Source of the DNA: Rhodobiaceae bacterium UBA4490
GTDB taxonomy: Bacteria; Pseudomonadota; Alphaproteobacteria; Parvibaculales; Parvibaculaceae
NCBI GenBank assembly: GCA_002389665.1
Contig: DGNO01000001.1
Span: forward strand, 707,564-771,563
Length of the DNA stretch: 64,000 nt
Direction: 5' to 3'
Part shown: piece by piece, positions 25,006 to 33,863 of the stretch
Layout of the letters: each line of letters starts with the position of its first letter
How positions within the stretch are numbered: position 1 is the first letter of the stretch
Notes under the pieces: generated by a model
What the model saw: the letters and a program-made list of their open reading frames with translations, nothing else
Databases searched by the model: none
What the model was told of the DNA's origin: nothing
Made by a program: the position numbers and the translations under genes

Positions 25006-25743
25006 ATGATGATGCGCCGCCCAATCGCGAGTTTTCTTGCAGGGTTTCTCTTTGCCCTTTGCGCGGGCCTTCCCGCTTTTACATTTCCCGCTGCCGAGGC
25101 GGCAGAAGCCGATGAGCAGAAAGCCCATTTCCGCGTCGTGCGGGTGGAAAGCGACGATGTTTTGAACATGCGCATCGTGCCCGATCCTTATGCGGCAAAA
25201 GTCGGCGCCGTTCCGCCGGATGCGCGGGGCATCGAGGCGACGGGCCGCACCGCCAAACGCGGCGATTACATCTGGCGGGAAATCATGTACCGCGATGTGA
25301 CGGGCTGGGTGAACAGTCACTTTCTTGTGCGCGACCGGGCGCAAGCAGCGGGCGCGCCGCGCCAGATCACACCGGACCCTGAAATCACCGGCAGCACCTC
25401 CGGCACCAGCGTTTTTCTGGAACCCTTGAGCTGCGCGGGCACCGAACCTTTTTGGGGGATGCTTTTAAAAGGCCGTGAGACGGTGCTCGATTCGCTCGCC
25501 GACGGGCCCTTGAAGATCGATCTTTCCCCGGCCCGCCAATCGCCGCAAATGTCCACCGCCTGGGCGATCGACGCGCGCACGGAAGCCGGGGACAAGCCCG
25601 TCTCCATCATCGTCCGGCGCACCAATCAATGTTCGGACGGCATGTCCGACATCATCTTTCCATACGAAACATTCATCACCATCAGCGGCGGGCCTTTCTA
25701 TGCCGGCTGCTGCAACACCGCATCGGGCAGCGGCAAGAACTAG
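25006..25743 (+). CDS. Exported SH3b-domain protein with COG3650-like C-terminus
   Basis: About 245 residues. The signal peptide starts MMMRRPIASFLAGFLFALCAG and ends near the AEAAEA site. Residues ~45-110 form a bacterial SH3 domain (VLNMRIVPDPYA...GWVNSHFLVRD), which usually binds cell-wall peptides. The C-terminal half (CAGTEPFWGMLLKGRE... to PFYAGCCNTAS) resembles the COG3650-type envelope domain with its CxGTEPFW start, and has four cysteines. The function is unknown; a periplasmic cell-wall-associated role is inferred. Three consecutive ATG codons make the exact start ambiguous. It is divergent from mipZ. Confidence 0.7.
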   Translation: MMMRRPIASFLAGFLFALCAGLPAFTFPAAEAAEADEQKAHFRVVRVESDDVLNMRIVPDPYAAKVGAVPPDARGIEATGRTAKRGDYIWREIMYRDVTGWVNSHFLVRDRAQAAGAPRQITPDPEITGSTSGTSVFLEPLSCAGTEPFWGMLLKGRETVLDSLADGPLKIDLSPARQSPQMSTAWAIDARTEAGDKPVSIIVRRTNQCSDGMSDIIFPYETFITISGGPFYAGCCNTASGSGKN

Positions 25744-25777
25744 CGCCGCCTTCCATAGAGGCGGATCAGGAGGGGTC

Positions 25778-27139
25778 ATGCGGGGAATGCTCAGCGTCGA
25801 TCAATTATCCGATCTCGTCGCCTCGGGAGAGATCGACACGGTCATTACCTGCATGCCGGATATGCAGGGCCGGCTTGTCGGCAAACGCATGACGGGCAGC
25901 TTCTTCCTCGATAGCGCCATCAAGGAATCCCATAGCTGCAATTACCTGCTCACCGTCGACATGGATATGGAGCCGGTGCCCGGCTACCGCTCGGCAAGCT
26001 GGGAAAAAGGCTATGGCGACTTTGCGCTGAAGCCGGATCTTTCCACCTTGCGGCGCATTCCCTGGCTGCCCTGCACGGCACTGGTGATCTGTGACACGCT
26101 GGATCACAACGGCGAGGATATTCCCACCGCGCCGCGCGCCGTCCTCAAGAAGCAGCTGAAGCGTCTGGCCGAAAAAGGCATGACGGCCAAAATGGCCTCA
26201 GAGCTTGAGTTCTTTCTCTTCGACGACAGCTACCGCGAGGCGCATGAAAAGCGCTACCAAGGCCTGCAAACCGCCTCCTGGTATATCGAGGATTATCACG
26301 TCTTCCAGACATCGAAGGAAGAAGGCGTGATGCGCGCCATCCGCAACGGGCTGGAAGGCGCAGGCATTCCCGTCGAAAACTCGAAAGGTGAATGGGGGCC
26401 GGGCCAGGAAGAAGTCAATGTGCGTTATGCCGAAGCGCTCGACATGGCGGACCGGCATGTGATCTTGAAAAATGGCATCAAGGAAATCGCCCATCTGCAC
26501 GGCAAGTCCGTCACCTTCATGGCGAAGTGGCATTACGATCTGGCGGGAAACTCCTGCCATATCCATTCCTCGCTTTGGGATGCGAAGAACGACACGCCGC
26601 TTTTCAAACCTGAAAAGGATGGCGGGATGACGCCGCTCTTCAAACAGTTCATTGCGGGCCAGCTCAGCGCGCTGCAGGAGATCAGCTATTTCCTCGCCCC
26701 ATACGTCAATTCTTATAAGCGCTTTGCCAATCTCTCCTTCGCACCGACCAATGCCGTCTGGAGCCGGGACAACAGAACGGCGGCACTGCGCGTTTTGGGG
26801 CACGGGGCCGGCACGCGGGTGGAAACGCGCGTGGGCGGCGCGGACCTTAATCCCTATCTGGCCTATGCGGCCATTCTTGCCGCCGGGCTAGACGGCATCG
26901 AGCGGAAGCTGGAGCTAGGTGATGAATTTCAGGGTGATGCATACACGAAGGAAGGTATTCCCTCCCTCCCCCGCAATTTGCGCGATGCGCTGAGCGCGCT
27001 GGAGGGCTCAAAAATGCTGCGCGCTGCCTTCGGCGACGAGGTAATCGAGCATTACCTTCATACGGGACGCTGGGAACAATATGAGTATGAGCGCCGTATA
27101 ACGGACTGGGAGCTGATGCGAGGGTTCGAACGCGGATGA
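25778..27139 (+). CDS. Glutamine synthetase family protein (gamma-glutamyl-amine synthetase type)
   Basis: A 453-residue class I glutamine synthetase homologue of the PuuA/GlnA3-4 kind. The N-terminal beta-grasp is DTVITCMPDMQGRLVGKR. The catalytic part has ASELEFFLF (metal Glu), EEVNVRYAEALDMADRH, NSCHIHSSLWD (metal/ATP His), NLSFAPTNAVWSRDNRTAALRV (glutamate-binding Arg) and the C-terminal GGADLNPYLAYAA. The adenylylation-site sequence of true GlnA is absent. It probably ligates glutamate to an organic amine with ATP. The ATG is preceded by AGGAGGGG. Its last bases overlap the ALDH start (ATGA), so the two are translationally coupled. Confidence 0.88.
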   Translation: MRGMLSVDQLSDLVASGEIDTVITCMPDMQGRLVGKRMTGSFFLDSAIKESHSCNYLLTVDMDMEPVPGYRSASWEKGYGDFALKPDLSTLRRIPWLPCTALVICDTLDHNGEDIPTAPRAVLKKQLKRLAEKGMTAKMASELEFFLFDDSYREAHEKRYQGLQTASWYIEDYHVFQTSKEEGVMRAIRNGLEGAGIPVENSKGEWGPGQEEVNVRYAEALDMADRHVILKNGIKEIAHLHGKSVTFMAKWHYDLAGNSCHIHSSLWDAKNDTPLFKPEKDGGMTPLFKQFIAGQLSALQEISYFLAPYVNSYKRFANLSFAPTNAVWSRDNRTAALRVLGHGAGTRVETRVGGADLNPYLAYAAILAAGLDGIERKLELGDEFQGDAYTKEGIPSLPRNLRDALSALEGSKMLRAAFGDEVIEHYLHTGRWEQYEYERRITDWELMRGFERG

Positions 27140-28527
27140 CGAAGAAGCTCGAAGTCATATCCCCTGCCGATGGGTCGCTTTACGCCGAGCGGGAGCTGGC
27201 GGATGAGCGCGCCGTCATTGCTCTGCTTCACTCGGCCAAGAAAGCCCAGCAGGCCTGGTCGAAAGTGCCCCTGGAAGAGCGCGCGCATCTTTGCACGCGT
27301 TTCGTCGATGCCTTTTGCGCGATGAAAGACGAGATCGTGCCCGAACTTGCCTGGCAGATGGGCCGGCCCGTTGCCTTTGGCGCGGGTGAGGTTGCAGGCT
27401 TCGAAGAACGCGCGCGGGCGATGATCGGCCTTGCGAAAGAAGCGCTTTCTCCTTACGTGCCTCCCGCCAAGGAGGGCTTCACACGCTATATCAAACGCGC
27501 GCCGCTGGGCGTCGTGCTTACCATTTCCGCCTGGAACTATCCTTATCTCATCGCCGTCAATTCCATTGTCCCCGCGCTCATGGCCGGCAACAGTGTGGTT
27601 CTGAAAATGTCCCACCAGACACCGCTTTGCGCCGAGCGCCTGGCGCTTGCTATGGAAAAAGCGGGCGCGCCGGACGGCATCTTCCAGATCGTCCATATGG
27701 ACCATGTAACGACGGCGAAGGCCGTCGCCCATCCGGATGTGAATTATGTCGCCTTTACCGGCTCGGTGAGCGGGGGCGCGGCCATCGAGCGGGCGGCGAC
27801 GGGGCGCTTCATCGGTGTGGGGCTCGAGCTTGGCGGCAAGGACCCGGCCTATGTGCGCGCCGATGCGAACCTTACCCACGCGGTGGAAGGGCTGGTGGAC
27901 GGCGCCTTCTTCAATTCCGGCCAATCCTGCTGCGGCATCGAGCGCATTTATGTGCATGAAAAACTCTATGAGGACTTCATCGACGCCTTCGAGAGCCTGA
28001 CCCGCCAATATGTGCTGGGCGATCCGCTGGACCCTGAAACGACGCTCGGGCCCATGGTGCGGCCGGGGGCGGCGGAATTCGTGCGCGGGCAGATCACGGA
28101 CGCGGTCCGCGCCGGCGCGCGCTCGCTGATCGACGAGGCGGAGTTTCCCGCTTCCCGCCCCGGCACCGCCTATCTCTCCCCGCATGTGCTGACGGATGTC
28201 ACGCATAAGATGAGCCTGATGCGGGACGAGACCTTCGGGCCTGCCGTCGGCATCATGAAAGTCGCCTCCGATGAAGACGCGCTGCAGCTGATGAATGACA
28301 GCCCTTACGGGCTCACCGCCTCCATCTGGACGGAAGACGAAGAAGCCGCCATCCGGCTCGGCGACGGCGTCGAGACCGGCACGGTTTTCATGAACCGGTG
28401 CGATTATCTCGATCCTTATCTCGCCTGGACGGGCGTCAGGGACTCAGGCCATGGCTGCACACTCTCGCCCTTTGGCTATGAAGCGCTGACGCGGCCGAAA
28501 TCCTATCACCTGCGCACGAAGACCTGA
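27136..28527 (+). CDS. Aldehyde dehydrogenase
   Basis: A 463-residue NAD(P)-dependent aldehyde dehydrogenase with TISAWNYPY, FTGSVSGG, the general base in LELGGKDP and the catalytic Cys in FFNSGQSCCGIE, where a second Cys is adjacent. EETFGP appears as DETFGPAV. It starts inside the stop of the glutamine-synthetase-like gene (4-nt ATGA overlap) and is followed, beyond a convergent membrane gene, by an Fe-alcohol dehydrogenase. This context suggests oxidation of a gamma-glutamylated amino-aldehyde (inference). Substrate specificity is not readable from sequence. Confidence 0.9.
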   Translation: MTKKLEVISPADGSLYAERELADERAVIALLHSAKKAQQAWSKVPLEERAHLCTRFVDAFCAMKDEIVPELAWQMGRPVAFGAGEVAGFEERARAMIGLAKEALSPYVPPAKEGFTRYIKRAPLGVVLTISAWNYPYLIAVNSIVPALMAGNSVVLKMSHQTPLCAERLALAMEKAGAPDGIFQIVHMDHVTTAKAVAHPDVNYVAFTGSVSGGAAIERAATGRFIGVGLELGGKDPAYVRADANLTHAVEGLVDGAFFNSGQSCCGIERIYVHEKLYEDFIDAFESLTRQYVLGDPLDPETTLGPMVRPGAAEFVRGQITDAVRAGARSLIDEAEFPASRPGTAYLSPHVLTDVTHKMSLMRDETFGPAVGIMKVASDEDALQLMNDSPYGLTASIWTEDEEAAIRLGDGVETGTVFMNRCDYLDPYLAWTGVRDSGHGCTLSPFGYEALTRPKSYHLRTKT

Positions 28528-28535
28528 GGCGTATC

Positions 28536-28952
28536 TCAGGTGCTCGCCGACCGTCCGAAATAATCCCGCATCGTGCCCGAGCCGAAGAGAAAGAGCGTGA
28601 TTGCAATATAGGCCGCATATTCCAGCGCCATGGCGAGCCAGCGCCCATCATGAACCAGAAACTGCGTCGTCTCGATCAGGCAGACCAACGCCATCGCGCC
28701 ATAGCCCGCAACGGTGGCAGGCGGTGTAAGCGGCCAGCGATAGAAAGTGCCGAGCAGAAAGACGATGGATGTGTAAAGCACGGAGAGCCAGTGTCCGGCC
28801 AGCATGAGCGGCGGGAAAAGCGGATTGGCGACGGGCGTCCACGGCACGTCGCCAAGCAGAAGCTCCGCCGTGCCCATCAACGCCCAAACAAGCAGCCCGG
28901 CATGCAGGAGGACGAGCCCCGCAAGCACCGCCTTGGCAAGTTTCTGCCCCAT
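28536..28952 (-). CDS. Hypothetical membrane protein, four predicted helices
   Basis: A 138-residue integral membrane protein with hydrophobic segments at roughly 7-27, 40-62, 72-90 and 105-128 and a short cytoplasmic-looking tail (GTMRDYFGRSAST). No catalytic motif and no family recognised. The ATG at 28952 is preceded by GGAGGAGAGGAT, a strong ribosome binding site. It sits on the minus strand inserted between two plus-strand genes of the GS/ALDH/ADH group, ending 8 bp from the ALDH stop. Confidence 0.7.
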   Translation of the reverse strand: MGQKLAKAVLAGLVLLHAGLLVWALMGTAELLLGDVPWTPVANPLFPPLMLAGHWLSVLYTSIVFLLGTFYRWPLTPPATVAGYGAMALVCLIETTQFLVHDGRWLAMALEYAAYIAITLFLFGSGTMRDYFGRSAST

Positions 28953-29066
28953 ATCCTCTCCTCCCTTTTCAGCTTCGCTTCCGGCTGCGATACTCCCCTC
29001 CATGCAGCCTGCATGAAAGCCTAGCACAGTGCCACGGGCGGCACTCAACCTTCCGGACAGCGACAG

Positions 29067-30245
29067 ATGGACGATCCTTATATTTCCCTTCAGGCGGCCT
29101 GGTCCTACCCCACGGCCACACGGTTCGGCGCCGGGCGGATCAAGGAGCTCAGCACCGTTTGCGACGCGCACGGCCTGCGCCATCCGCTTATCGTCACCGA
29201 TCCGGGCCTTGCAGGGCATGAAATGATCGCCGCCGCGCTGAACGATCTGGAAGAGGCCGGGCTTTCGCCTGCTCTCTTTTCAGCCATTCAAGGCAACCCG
29301 GTGGGCGCGAATGTGGAAGCGGGCCTTGCCGCCTACCGCGCAGGCCGCCATGACGGGGTGGTCGCTTTCGGGGGCGGCAGCGCGCTCGATGCGGGCAAGG
29401 CCATTGCCTTCATGAGCGGGCAGACGCGCCCGCTTTGGGATTTCGAGGACCGGGAGGACTGGTGGACCCGCGCCGACGCGAGCGGGATCGCGCCCGTCAT
29501 TGCCGTGCCGACCACTGCGGGCACGGGCTCTGAAATGGGCCGCGCCGCCGTCATCACCGACGAGCGCGATCACACGAAGAAAATCATCTTCCACCCGAAA
29601 ATGCTGCCCGTGGAAGTGATCTGCGATCCGGAATTGACCTGCGCCCTGCCCGCCGCCATCACGGCGGCAACGGGCATGGACGCGCTCTCCCATTCCCTTG
29701 AAGCTTATTCAAGCCGCATCTGGCACCCGATGAGCCAGGGCATTGCGCTCGAAGCCATGCGCCTGGTGCACCGCTGGCTGCCCGAAGCAGTGAAGGACGG
29801 GGAGAACGTCGCTGCCCGCGCCCGCATGATGGCCGCTTCCTCCATGGGCGCGGTCGCCTTTCAAAAAGGGCTCGGCGCGATGCATGCGATGAGCCATCCC
29901 TGCTCTTCTCTTTGCGGCACCCATCATGGGCTCACCAACGCCGTCGTCATGCCTTATGTGCTGCTCCATAACCGGCGCGCCATTGCCTATAAGATCGATG
30001 CGCTGGCGCGGTATCTCGATCTGCCGCGCCAGGATTTCGCGGGCTTCCTCGATTGGGTGGTGGAGCTGCGCCAGAAGATCGGCATTCCGGCGACACTCGC
30101 CGAAATCGGCGTGACAAGTGATCTTATTCCCCGCCTTGCCGCCATGGCGCTGGAGGACCCCTCGAATGGCGGCAATCCGGTGGAGATGGATCAGGGCGCT
30201 TATGAAACGCTTTTCCAAAAGGCGATCGACGGCGATCTGAGCTGA
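29067..30245 (+). CDS. Iron-containing alcohol dehydrogenase
   Basis: A 392-residue group III (Fe-dependent) alcohol dehydrogenase. The NAD-binding GGGSALDAGKA lies near residue 102, and the PTTAGTGSE loop follows. Metal ligands appear in TGMDALSHSLEAY (Asp, His) and in GAMHAMSHPCSSLCGTHHG (two His). It would oxidise an alcohol to an aldehyde in the cytosol. Placed next to a gamma-glutamyl-amine ligase and an ALDH, it suits a gamma-glutamyl amino-alcohol such as gamma-glutamylethanolamide (inference). The ATG at 29067 follows a GCGACAG leader with no strong ribosome binding site. Confidence 0.9.
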   Translation: MDDPYISLQAAWSYPTATRFGAGRIKELSTVCDAHGLRHPLIVTDPGLAGHEMIAAALNDLEEAGLSPALFSAIQGNPVGANVEAGLAAYRAGRHDGVVAFGGGSALDAGKAIAFMSGQTRPLWDFEDREDWWTRADASGIAPVIAVPTTAGTGSEMGRAAVITDERDHTKKIIFHPKMLPVEVICDPELTCALPAAITAATGMDALSHSLEAYSSRIWHPMSQGIALEAMRLVHRWLPEAVKDGENVAARARMMAASSMGAVAFQKGLGAMHAMSHPCSSLCGTHHGLTNAVVMPYVLLHNRRAIAYKIDALARYLDLPRQDFAGFLDWVVELRQKIGIPATLAEIGVTSDLIPRLAAMALEDPSNGGNPVEMDQGAYETLFQKAIDGDLS

Positions 30246-30330
30246 GCCGCCCGGCCTTCAAGTTCAATTGTCCCGCGCTCGGCGATTATGTATGGTCCGG
30301 CCCGGTTGAACGGCCTTTGGGGAGAGAGTG

Positions 30331-31197
30331 ATGGCGCTCGACATGCAATATGGAATTCCGGTCGCCCGCACCATCGCGGAGTTGCGCGAAACGGTGAACG
30401 CCTGGCGCAAGGAGGGTCTGCGTGTCGGCTTCGTGCCCACCATGGGCGCGCTTCATGAAGGCCATCTCTCGCTGGTCGATCTGGCGGGCGCGGATACGGA
30501 CCGCGTCGTCGTTTCGATCTTCGTCAATCCGACGCAGTTCGCCCCCGGTGAGGATTTCGAAGCCTATCCGCGCACGGAAGCGGCGGATGCGGAAAAGCTT
30601 TCCGCCCGCGCCCATCTCATCTTCGCGCCCAGCGCGGCGGAAATGTATTCACCCGATTTTTCAACGAGCGTGCATGTCATGGGCGTGACGGAAGATCTCG
30701 ACGGCGCGGCGCGGCCCACCCATTTTGCCGGGGTGGCGACGGTCGTCACGAAACTCCTGCTCGCGGTACTGCCCGACAAGGCAGTGTTCGGCGAGAAAGA
30801 CTATCAGCAGCTTCTCACCATCAAACGCATGGTGCGCGATCTCAATATCCCGGTGGAAATCATCGGCGGGCCGACGCACCGCGAGGAAGACGGCCTCGCC
30901 CGCTCCTCCCGCAATGCCTATCTGAGCGCCGAGGAACGCCAATCCGCCGGCAAGCTCAATGTCATCCTGCGCGAAACCGCCCATGCGGTTGCCAAAGGCG
31001 CGCCCATTGCGGCAGCGACGGAAGCGGGTATTACAGCGATCAAGGAAGCGGGCTTTCAAAGCGTCGATTACCTGGAAGTGCGCAACGCCGAGACGCTGGA
31101 GCCCTTTGCCGGCGACAAACCCGATGTGCCCGCACGCATTCTCGTCGCGGCCCGGATCGGCAAGACGCGGCTGATCGACAATATGCCGGTGGGATGA
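30331..31197 (+). CDS. panC: Pantothenate synthetase
   Basis: A 288-residue ligase joining pantoate and beta-alanine with ATP, the last step of vitamin B5 synthesis. It has the nucleotide motif VPTMGALHEGHLSLV (the HxGH of the Rossmann fold), FVNPTQFAPGEDFEAYPR, VFGEKDYQQL and the C-terminal LARSSRNAYLS loop in place of KMSKS. The ATG at 30331 follows GGGGAGAG directly; a GTG three bases earlier is less likely. panB and panD are not in this window. A cluster of palindromic repeats follows the gene. Confidence 0.95.
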   Translation: MALDMQYGIPVARTIAELRETVNAWRKEGLRVGFVPTMGALHEGHLSLVDLAGADTDRVVVSIFVNPTQFAPGEDFEAYPRTEAADAEKLSARAHLIFAPSAAEMYSPDFSTSVHVMGVTEDLDGAARPTHFAGVATVVTKLLLAVLPDKAVFGEKDYQQLLTIKRMVRDLNIPVEIIGGPTHREEDGLARSSRNAYLSAEERQSAGKLNVILRETAHAVAKGAPIAAATEAGITAIKEAGFQSVDYLEVRNAETLEPFAGDKPDVPARILVAARIGKTRLIDNMPVG

Positions 31198-31232
31198 AAG
31201 GCCGCCACACCTTCACATGGCGCCGCCTTCCA

Positions 31233-31259
31233 TGGACCCCGGGACGAGCCCGGGGTGAC
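31233..31259 (+). repeat. REP-like palindrome, copy 1
   Basis: TGGACCCCGGG and CCCGGGGTGAC arms surround a short centre and would form a GC-rich hairpin. It belongs to a family with two further copies at 31306-31333 and 31365-31393, sharing the TGGACC...GGTGAC ends. Confidence 0.75.
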
Positions 31260-31305
31260 GGTTTGTGTGCGTTGAAAGGCAAGGCGCATACCTTATCGCA
31301 CGCGT

Positions 31306-31333
31306 GTCACCCCGGCCCCCGAGCCGGGGTCCA
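31306..31333 (-). repeat. REP-like palindrome, copy 2 (inverted)
   Basis: GTCACCCCGG ... CCGGGGTCCA is the same element in opposite orientation to copies 1 and 3. It is a 10-bp imperfect hairpin with terminal GTCAC/TCCA asymmetry that defines orientation. Confidence 0.75.
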
Positions 31334-31364
31334 CAAAGCGTTTCAGCTTGCCGAAAAGGCCGCA

Positions 31365-31393
31365 TGGACCCTCGGGTCGAGCCCGAGGGTGAC
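31365..31393 (+). repeat. REP-like palindrome, copy 3
   Basis: TGGACCCTCGGG ... CCCGAGGGTGAC has a compensated base change relative to copy 1: an inserted T in one arm is matched by A in the other. This keeps the hairpin and points to selection for structure. A GA-dinucleotide run follows at 31394-31403. Confidence 0.75.
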
Positions 31394-31410
31394 GAGAGAG
31401 AGAGAACTAC

Positions 31411-31845
31411 TTAAAGCAGCCCGAGCGCGCGTAGTTCGGCGCGCATTTCAGGGGGCATGTCGCCCGCCTCGCCTTCACCGCTGATATCTTCCGGCGCATC
31501 TTCCACCTTCAGATAGCGCCAGCCCTGGAAGGGACGCCGGGCGCGCAGTTCTGTTTGCACAACTTCCGGGTCGAGCACCAGACGGCAGCGGCGGATACCT
31601 TCTTCATCGGTAAAAGTTTCGACGTCCAAAAGCCGCTGGCGGCAACGGATGGAGCCCTTCATCACCCAGTAAAGCGAGCCGCCGTCCAGAAGCTCGTCGG
31701 CGCGTTTCGGCACCATGCGGGTGATATGGGCGATGACGTCAGGCAGGCCCGCCTCGCGCTTTTGCTGGCGGCGCATGGCCTGCCATTTCACCAGTTCGTC
31801 CGGCTCCTCAACGCCAACGCATAATTTGATCAGATGCAGTGTCAC
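31411..31845 (-). CDS. DUF1489 family protein
   Basis: A 144-residue soluble protein of the DUF1489 family, found almost only in alphaproteobacteria. It begins TLHLIKLCVG, then has ITRMVPKRADELLDGGSLYWVMKG near residues 42-65 and RPFQGWRYLKVEDAPEDI near the C-terminus. No catalytic motif; function unknown. The GTG start overlaps the mccA stop (GTGA), so it is translationally coupled as third gene of the mccB-mccA operon. This could link it to carboxylase assembly or simply reflect transcript sharing. Confidence 0.85.
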   Translation of the reverse strand: MTLHLIKLCVGVEEPDELVKWQAMRRQQKREAGLPDVIAHITRMVPKRADELLDGGSLYWVMKGSIRCRQRLLDVETFTDEEGIRRCRLVLDPEVVQTELRARRPFQGWRYLKVEDAPEDISGEGEAGDMPPEMRAELRALGLL

Positions 31846-33857
31846 GCATTCTCCTCGAAGGTCAGCAAGACGGCGCCCCCTTCGACCTGATCCCCCGCCT
31901 CGACATTCACCGCGCCGACCGTGCTTTCGCCCGCCGCCTGCAGTGTCTGTTCCATCTTCATGGCCTCCAGCACGATGAGCGCATCACCTTTACGCACCTT
32001 CTGGCCGGCTTTGGCAAGCACCTGAATGATCTTGCCCGGCATGGGCGCGGTGAGCGCGCCGCTGCCCGCCTCATCGGCAAGATCGACATCGAGCGGATTG
32101 GGCCGCGCGAACTCGAAAGCCGCGCCGCGCCACATCAGAGTAAAGCCGTCTTTCAGCTCGATTACACCGGCAGAAAGCCGCTTACCATCCACAAGCGCGT
32201 GAAGCGTGCCGTCTTCATCGAGACTGCCTTCCACATAAAGATGCTGGTCTTCCGCCGTCACCTGCCAGCCATGGCGATGGGCCCGCAACTCAAGTTCCAG
32301 CACCTCCCCGCCGAAAAGCAGCCTCAAGCGCTCGGTGCGCGCCCCGCCCAGCACCCAGCCGTCTTTAAGCGCCCAGGGGGAATGATAATCCTCCCCGAGA
32401 AGAGCAAGTTCTTCCGGCCCTTCCTCACGCGCCAAAACCTCATGCAGCGCGGCAAGCGCAAGGACATCCGCACCGGGGCGCGCTCCCGCAGGCACCAGCG
32501 CGTCCAGATGCCGGTCGATAAAGCCCGTGTCGATTTCCCCGTCCCCGAAAGCCTTGTTACCCGCCACGGCGGCAAGGAAGGAGACATTGCTTTTCAGCCC
32601 GGCGATCTGGGTTTCCTCAAGCGCGGTTTTTAGGCGGCGCAGCGCCCCTTCGCGCGTTTCATCCCAGACGATAAGCTTGGCGATCATGGGATCGTAAAAC
32701 ATCGAGACCGCATCGCCCTCGCGCACGCCCGTGTCGATGCGCACGAAGTCGGTTTCCTCGGCAAGGCGCAGCCGGTGCAGCGTGCCGGTGGAAGGGAAGA
32801 ATTTCTTCGCCGGGTCTTCGGCGTAAATCCGCGCCTCAATGGCATGGCCCTGAATTTCAAGATCGCTCTGCATCGCGGGCAAGGGCTCGCCTGCGGCAAC
32901 GCGCAGCTGCCACTCGACAAGGTCCTCGCCGGTGATCATCTCTGTCACGGGATGCTCCACCTGGAGGCGGGTATTCATTTCCATGAAGAAGAATTTATCC
33001 GCGCTGAGCCCGCCCGAGGCATCGGCGATGAACTCGATCGTGCCCGCCCCTTCATAGCCGATGGCCTTGGCCGCGGCGACCGCCGCCTCGCCCATGGCTT
33101 GGCGCATGTCTTCGGGCATGCCGGGCGCCGGTGCCTCTTCCAGCACTTTCTGGTGGCGGCGCTGCAAGGAGCAGTCGCGCTCGAAAAGATAAACCGCCTC
33201 GCCGTGAGAATCCGCGAAGACCTGAATTTCGATATGGCGGGGCTGCGTGACGAATTTTTCGATCAGCACGCGCTCATCGCCGAACGCGGACGCGGCCTCG
33301 CGCTGTGCCGATTGCAGCGCTTTGTCGAACTCCGCCGCCGCCTCGACCTTGCGCATGCCCTTGCCGCCGCCGCCCGCCACCGCTTTGATGAGGACGGGAT
33401 AGCCGATCTTCTCTGCTTCCGCTTTCAGGAAAGCCGGGTCCTGATTGTCCCCGTGGTAGCCGGGCACGACGGGCACGCCCGCCTTTTCCATCAGGGCCTT
33501 TGCCGCATCTTTCAGCCCCATCGCCTTGATGGCACTGGCGGGCGGGCCGACAAAGACAATGCCCGCCTTGGCGCAGGCGTCCGCAAAGGCGGCTTTTTCG
33601 GAGAGAAAACCGTAGCCGGGGTGAATAGCCTCCGCGCCCGATTTTCTGGCGACATCCAGAATCTTCTCGGCAACGAGATAGCTTTCATTCGCAGGCGACG
33701 GGCCGATGTAATAGGCCTCATCCGCCAGCGCCACATGCAGCGCGTCGCGGTCGGCATCGGAGAAAACAGCGATCGTGCGCAGACCCATGGCTTTCGCGGT
33801 GCGCATGACGCGCACGGCAATTTCGCCCCGGTTGGCTATGAGCAGGGAATTGAACAT
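31842..33857 (-). CDS. mccA: Methylcrotonyl-CoA carboxylase biotin-carrying subunit
   Basis: A 671-residue acyl-CoA carboxylase alpha subunit. The biotin carboxylase domain (1-~450) has LIANRGEIAVRV, the ATP-grasp GGGGKGMR loop, ERDCSLQRRHQK and EMNTRLQVEHPVTE. A linker/BT domain follows, then a C-terminal biotinyl domain with Lys634 in VLEAMKMEQ. It carboxylates biotin with bicarbonate and ATP. The pairing with an MCC-type carboxyltransferase six bases upstream, and the ivd gene ~7 kb away, favour 3-methylcrotonyl-CoA in leucine breakdown over other acyl-CoAs. Confidence 0.9.
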   Translation of the reverse strand: MFNSLLIANRGEIAVRVMRTAKAMGLRTIAVFSDADRDALHVALADEAYYIGPSPANESYLVAEKILDVARKSGAEAIHPGYGFLSEKAAFADACAKAGIVFVGPPASAIKAMGLKDAAKALMEKAGVPVVPGYHGDNQDPAFLKAEAEKIGYPVLIKAVAGGGGKGMRKVEAAAEFDKALQSAQREAASAFGDERVLIEKFVTQPRHIEIQVFADSHGEAVYLFERDCSLQRRHQKVLEEAPAPGMPEDMRQAMGEAAVAAAKAIGYEGAGTIEFIADASGGLSADKFFFMEMNTRLQVEHPVTEMITGEDLVEWQLRVAAGEPLPAMQSDLEIQGHAIEARIYAEDPAKKFFPSTGTLHRLRLAEETDFVRIDTGVREGDAVSMFYDPMIAKLIVWDETREGALRRLKTALEETQIAGLKSNVSFLAAVAGNKAFGDGEIDTGFIDRHLDALVPAGARPGADVLALAALHEVLAREEGPEELALLGEDYHSPWALKDGWVLGGARTERLRLLFGGEVLELELRAHRHGWQVTAEDQHLYVEGSLDEDGTLHALVDGKRLSAGVIELKDGFTLMWRGAAFEFARPNPLDVDLADEAGSGALTAPMPGKIIQVLAKAGQKVRKGDALIVLEAMKMEQTLQAAGESTVGAVNVEAGDQVEGGAVLLTFEENA

Positions 33858-33863
33858 GAAACC

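Noticed and set aside
31198..31410. A CRISPR-like array in the repeats after panC
   Set aside because: There are only three copies, in alternating orientation, with unequal spacing (46 and 31 bp) and palindromic structure. No cas gene is present.
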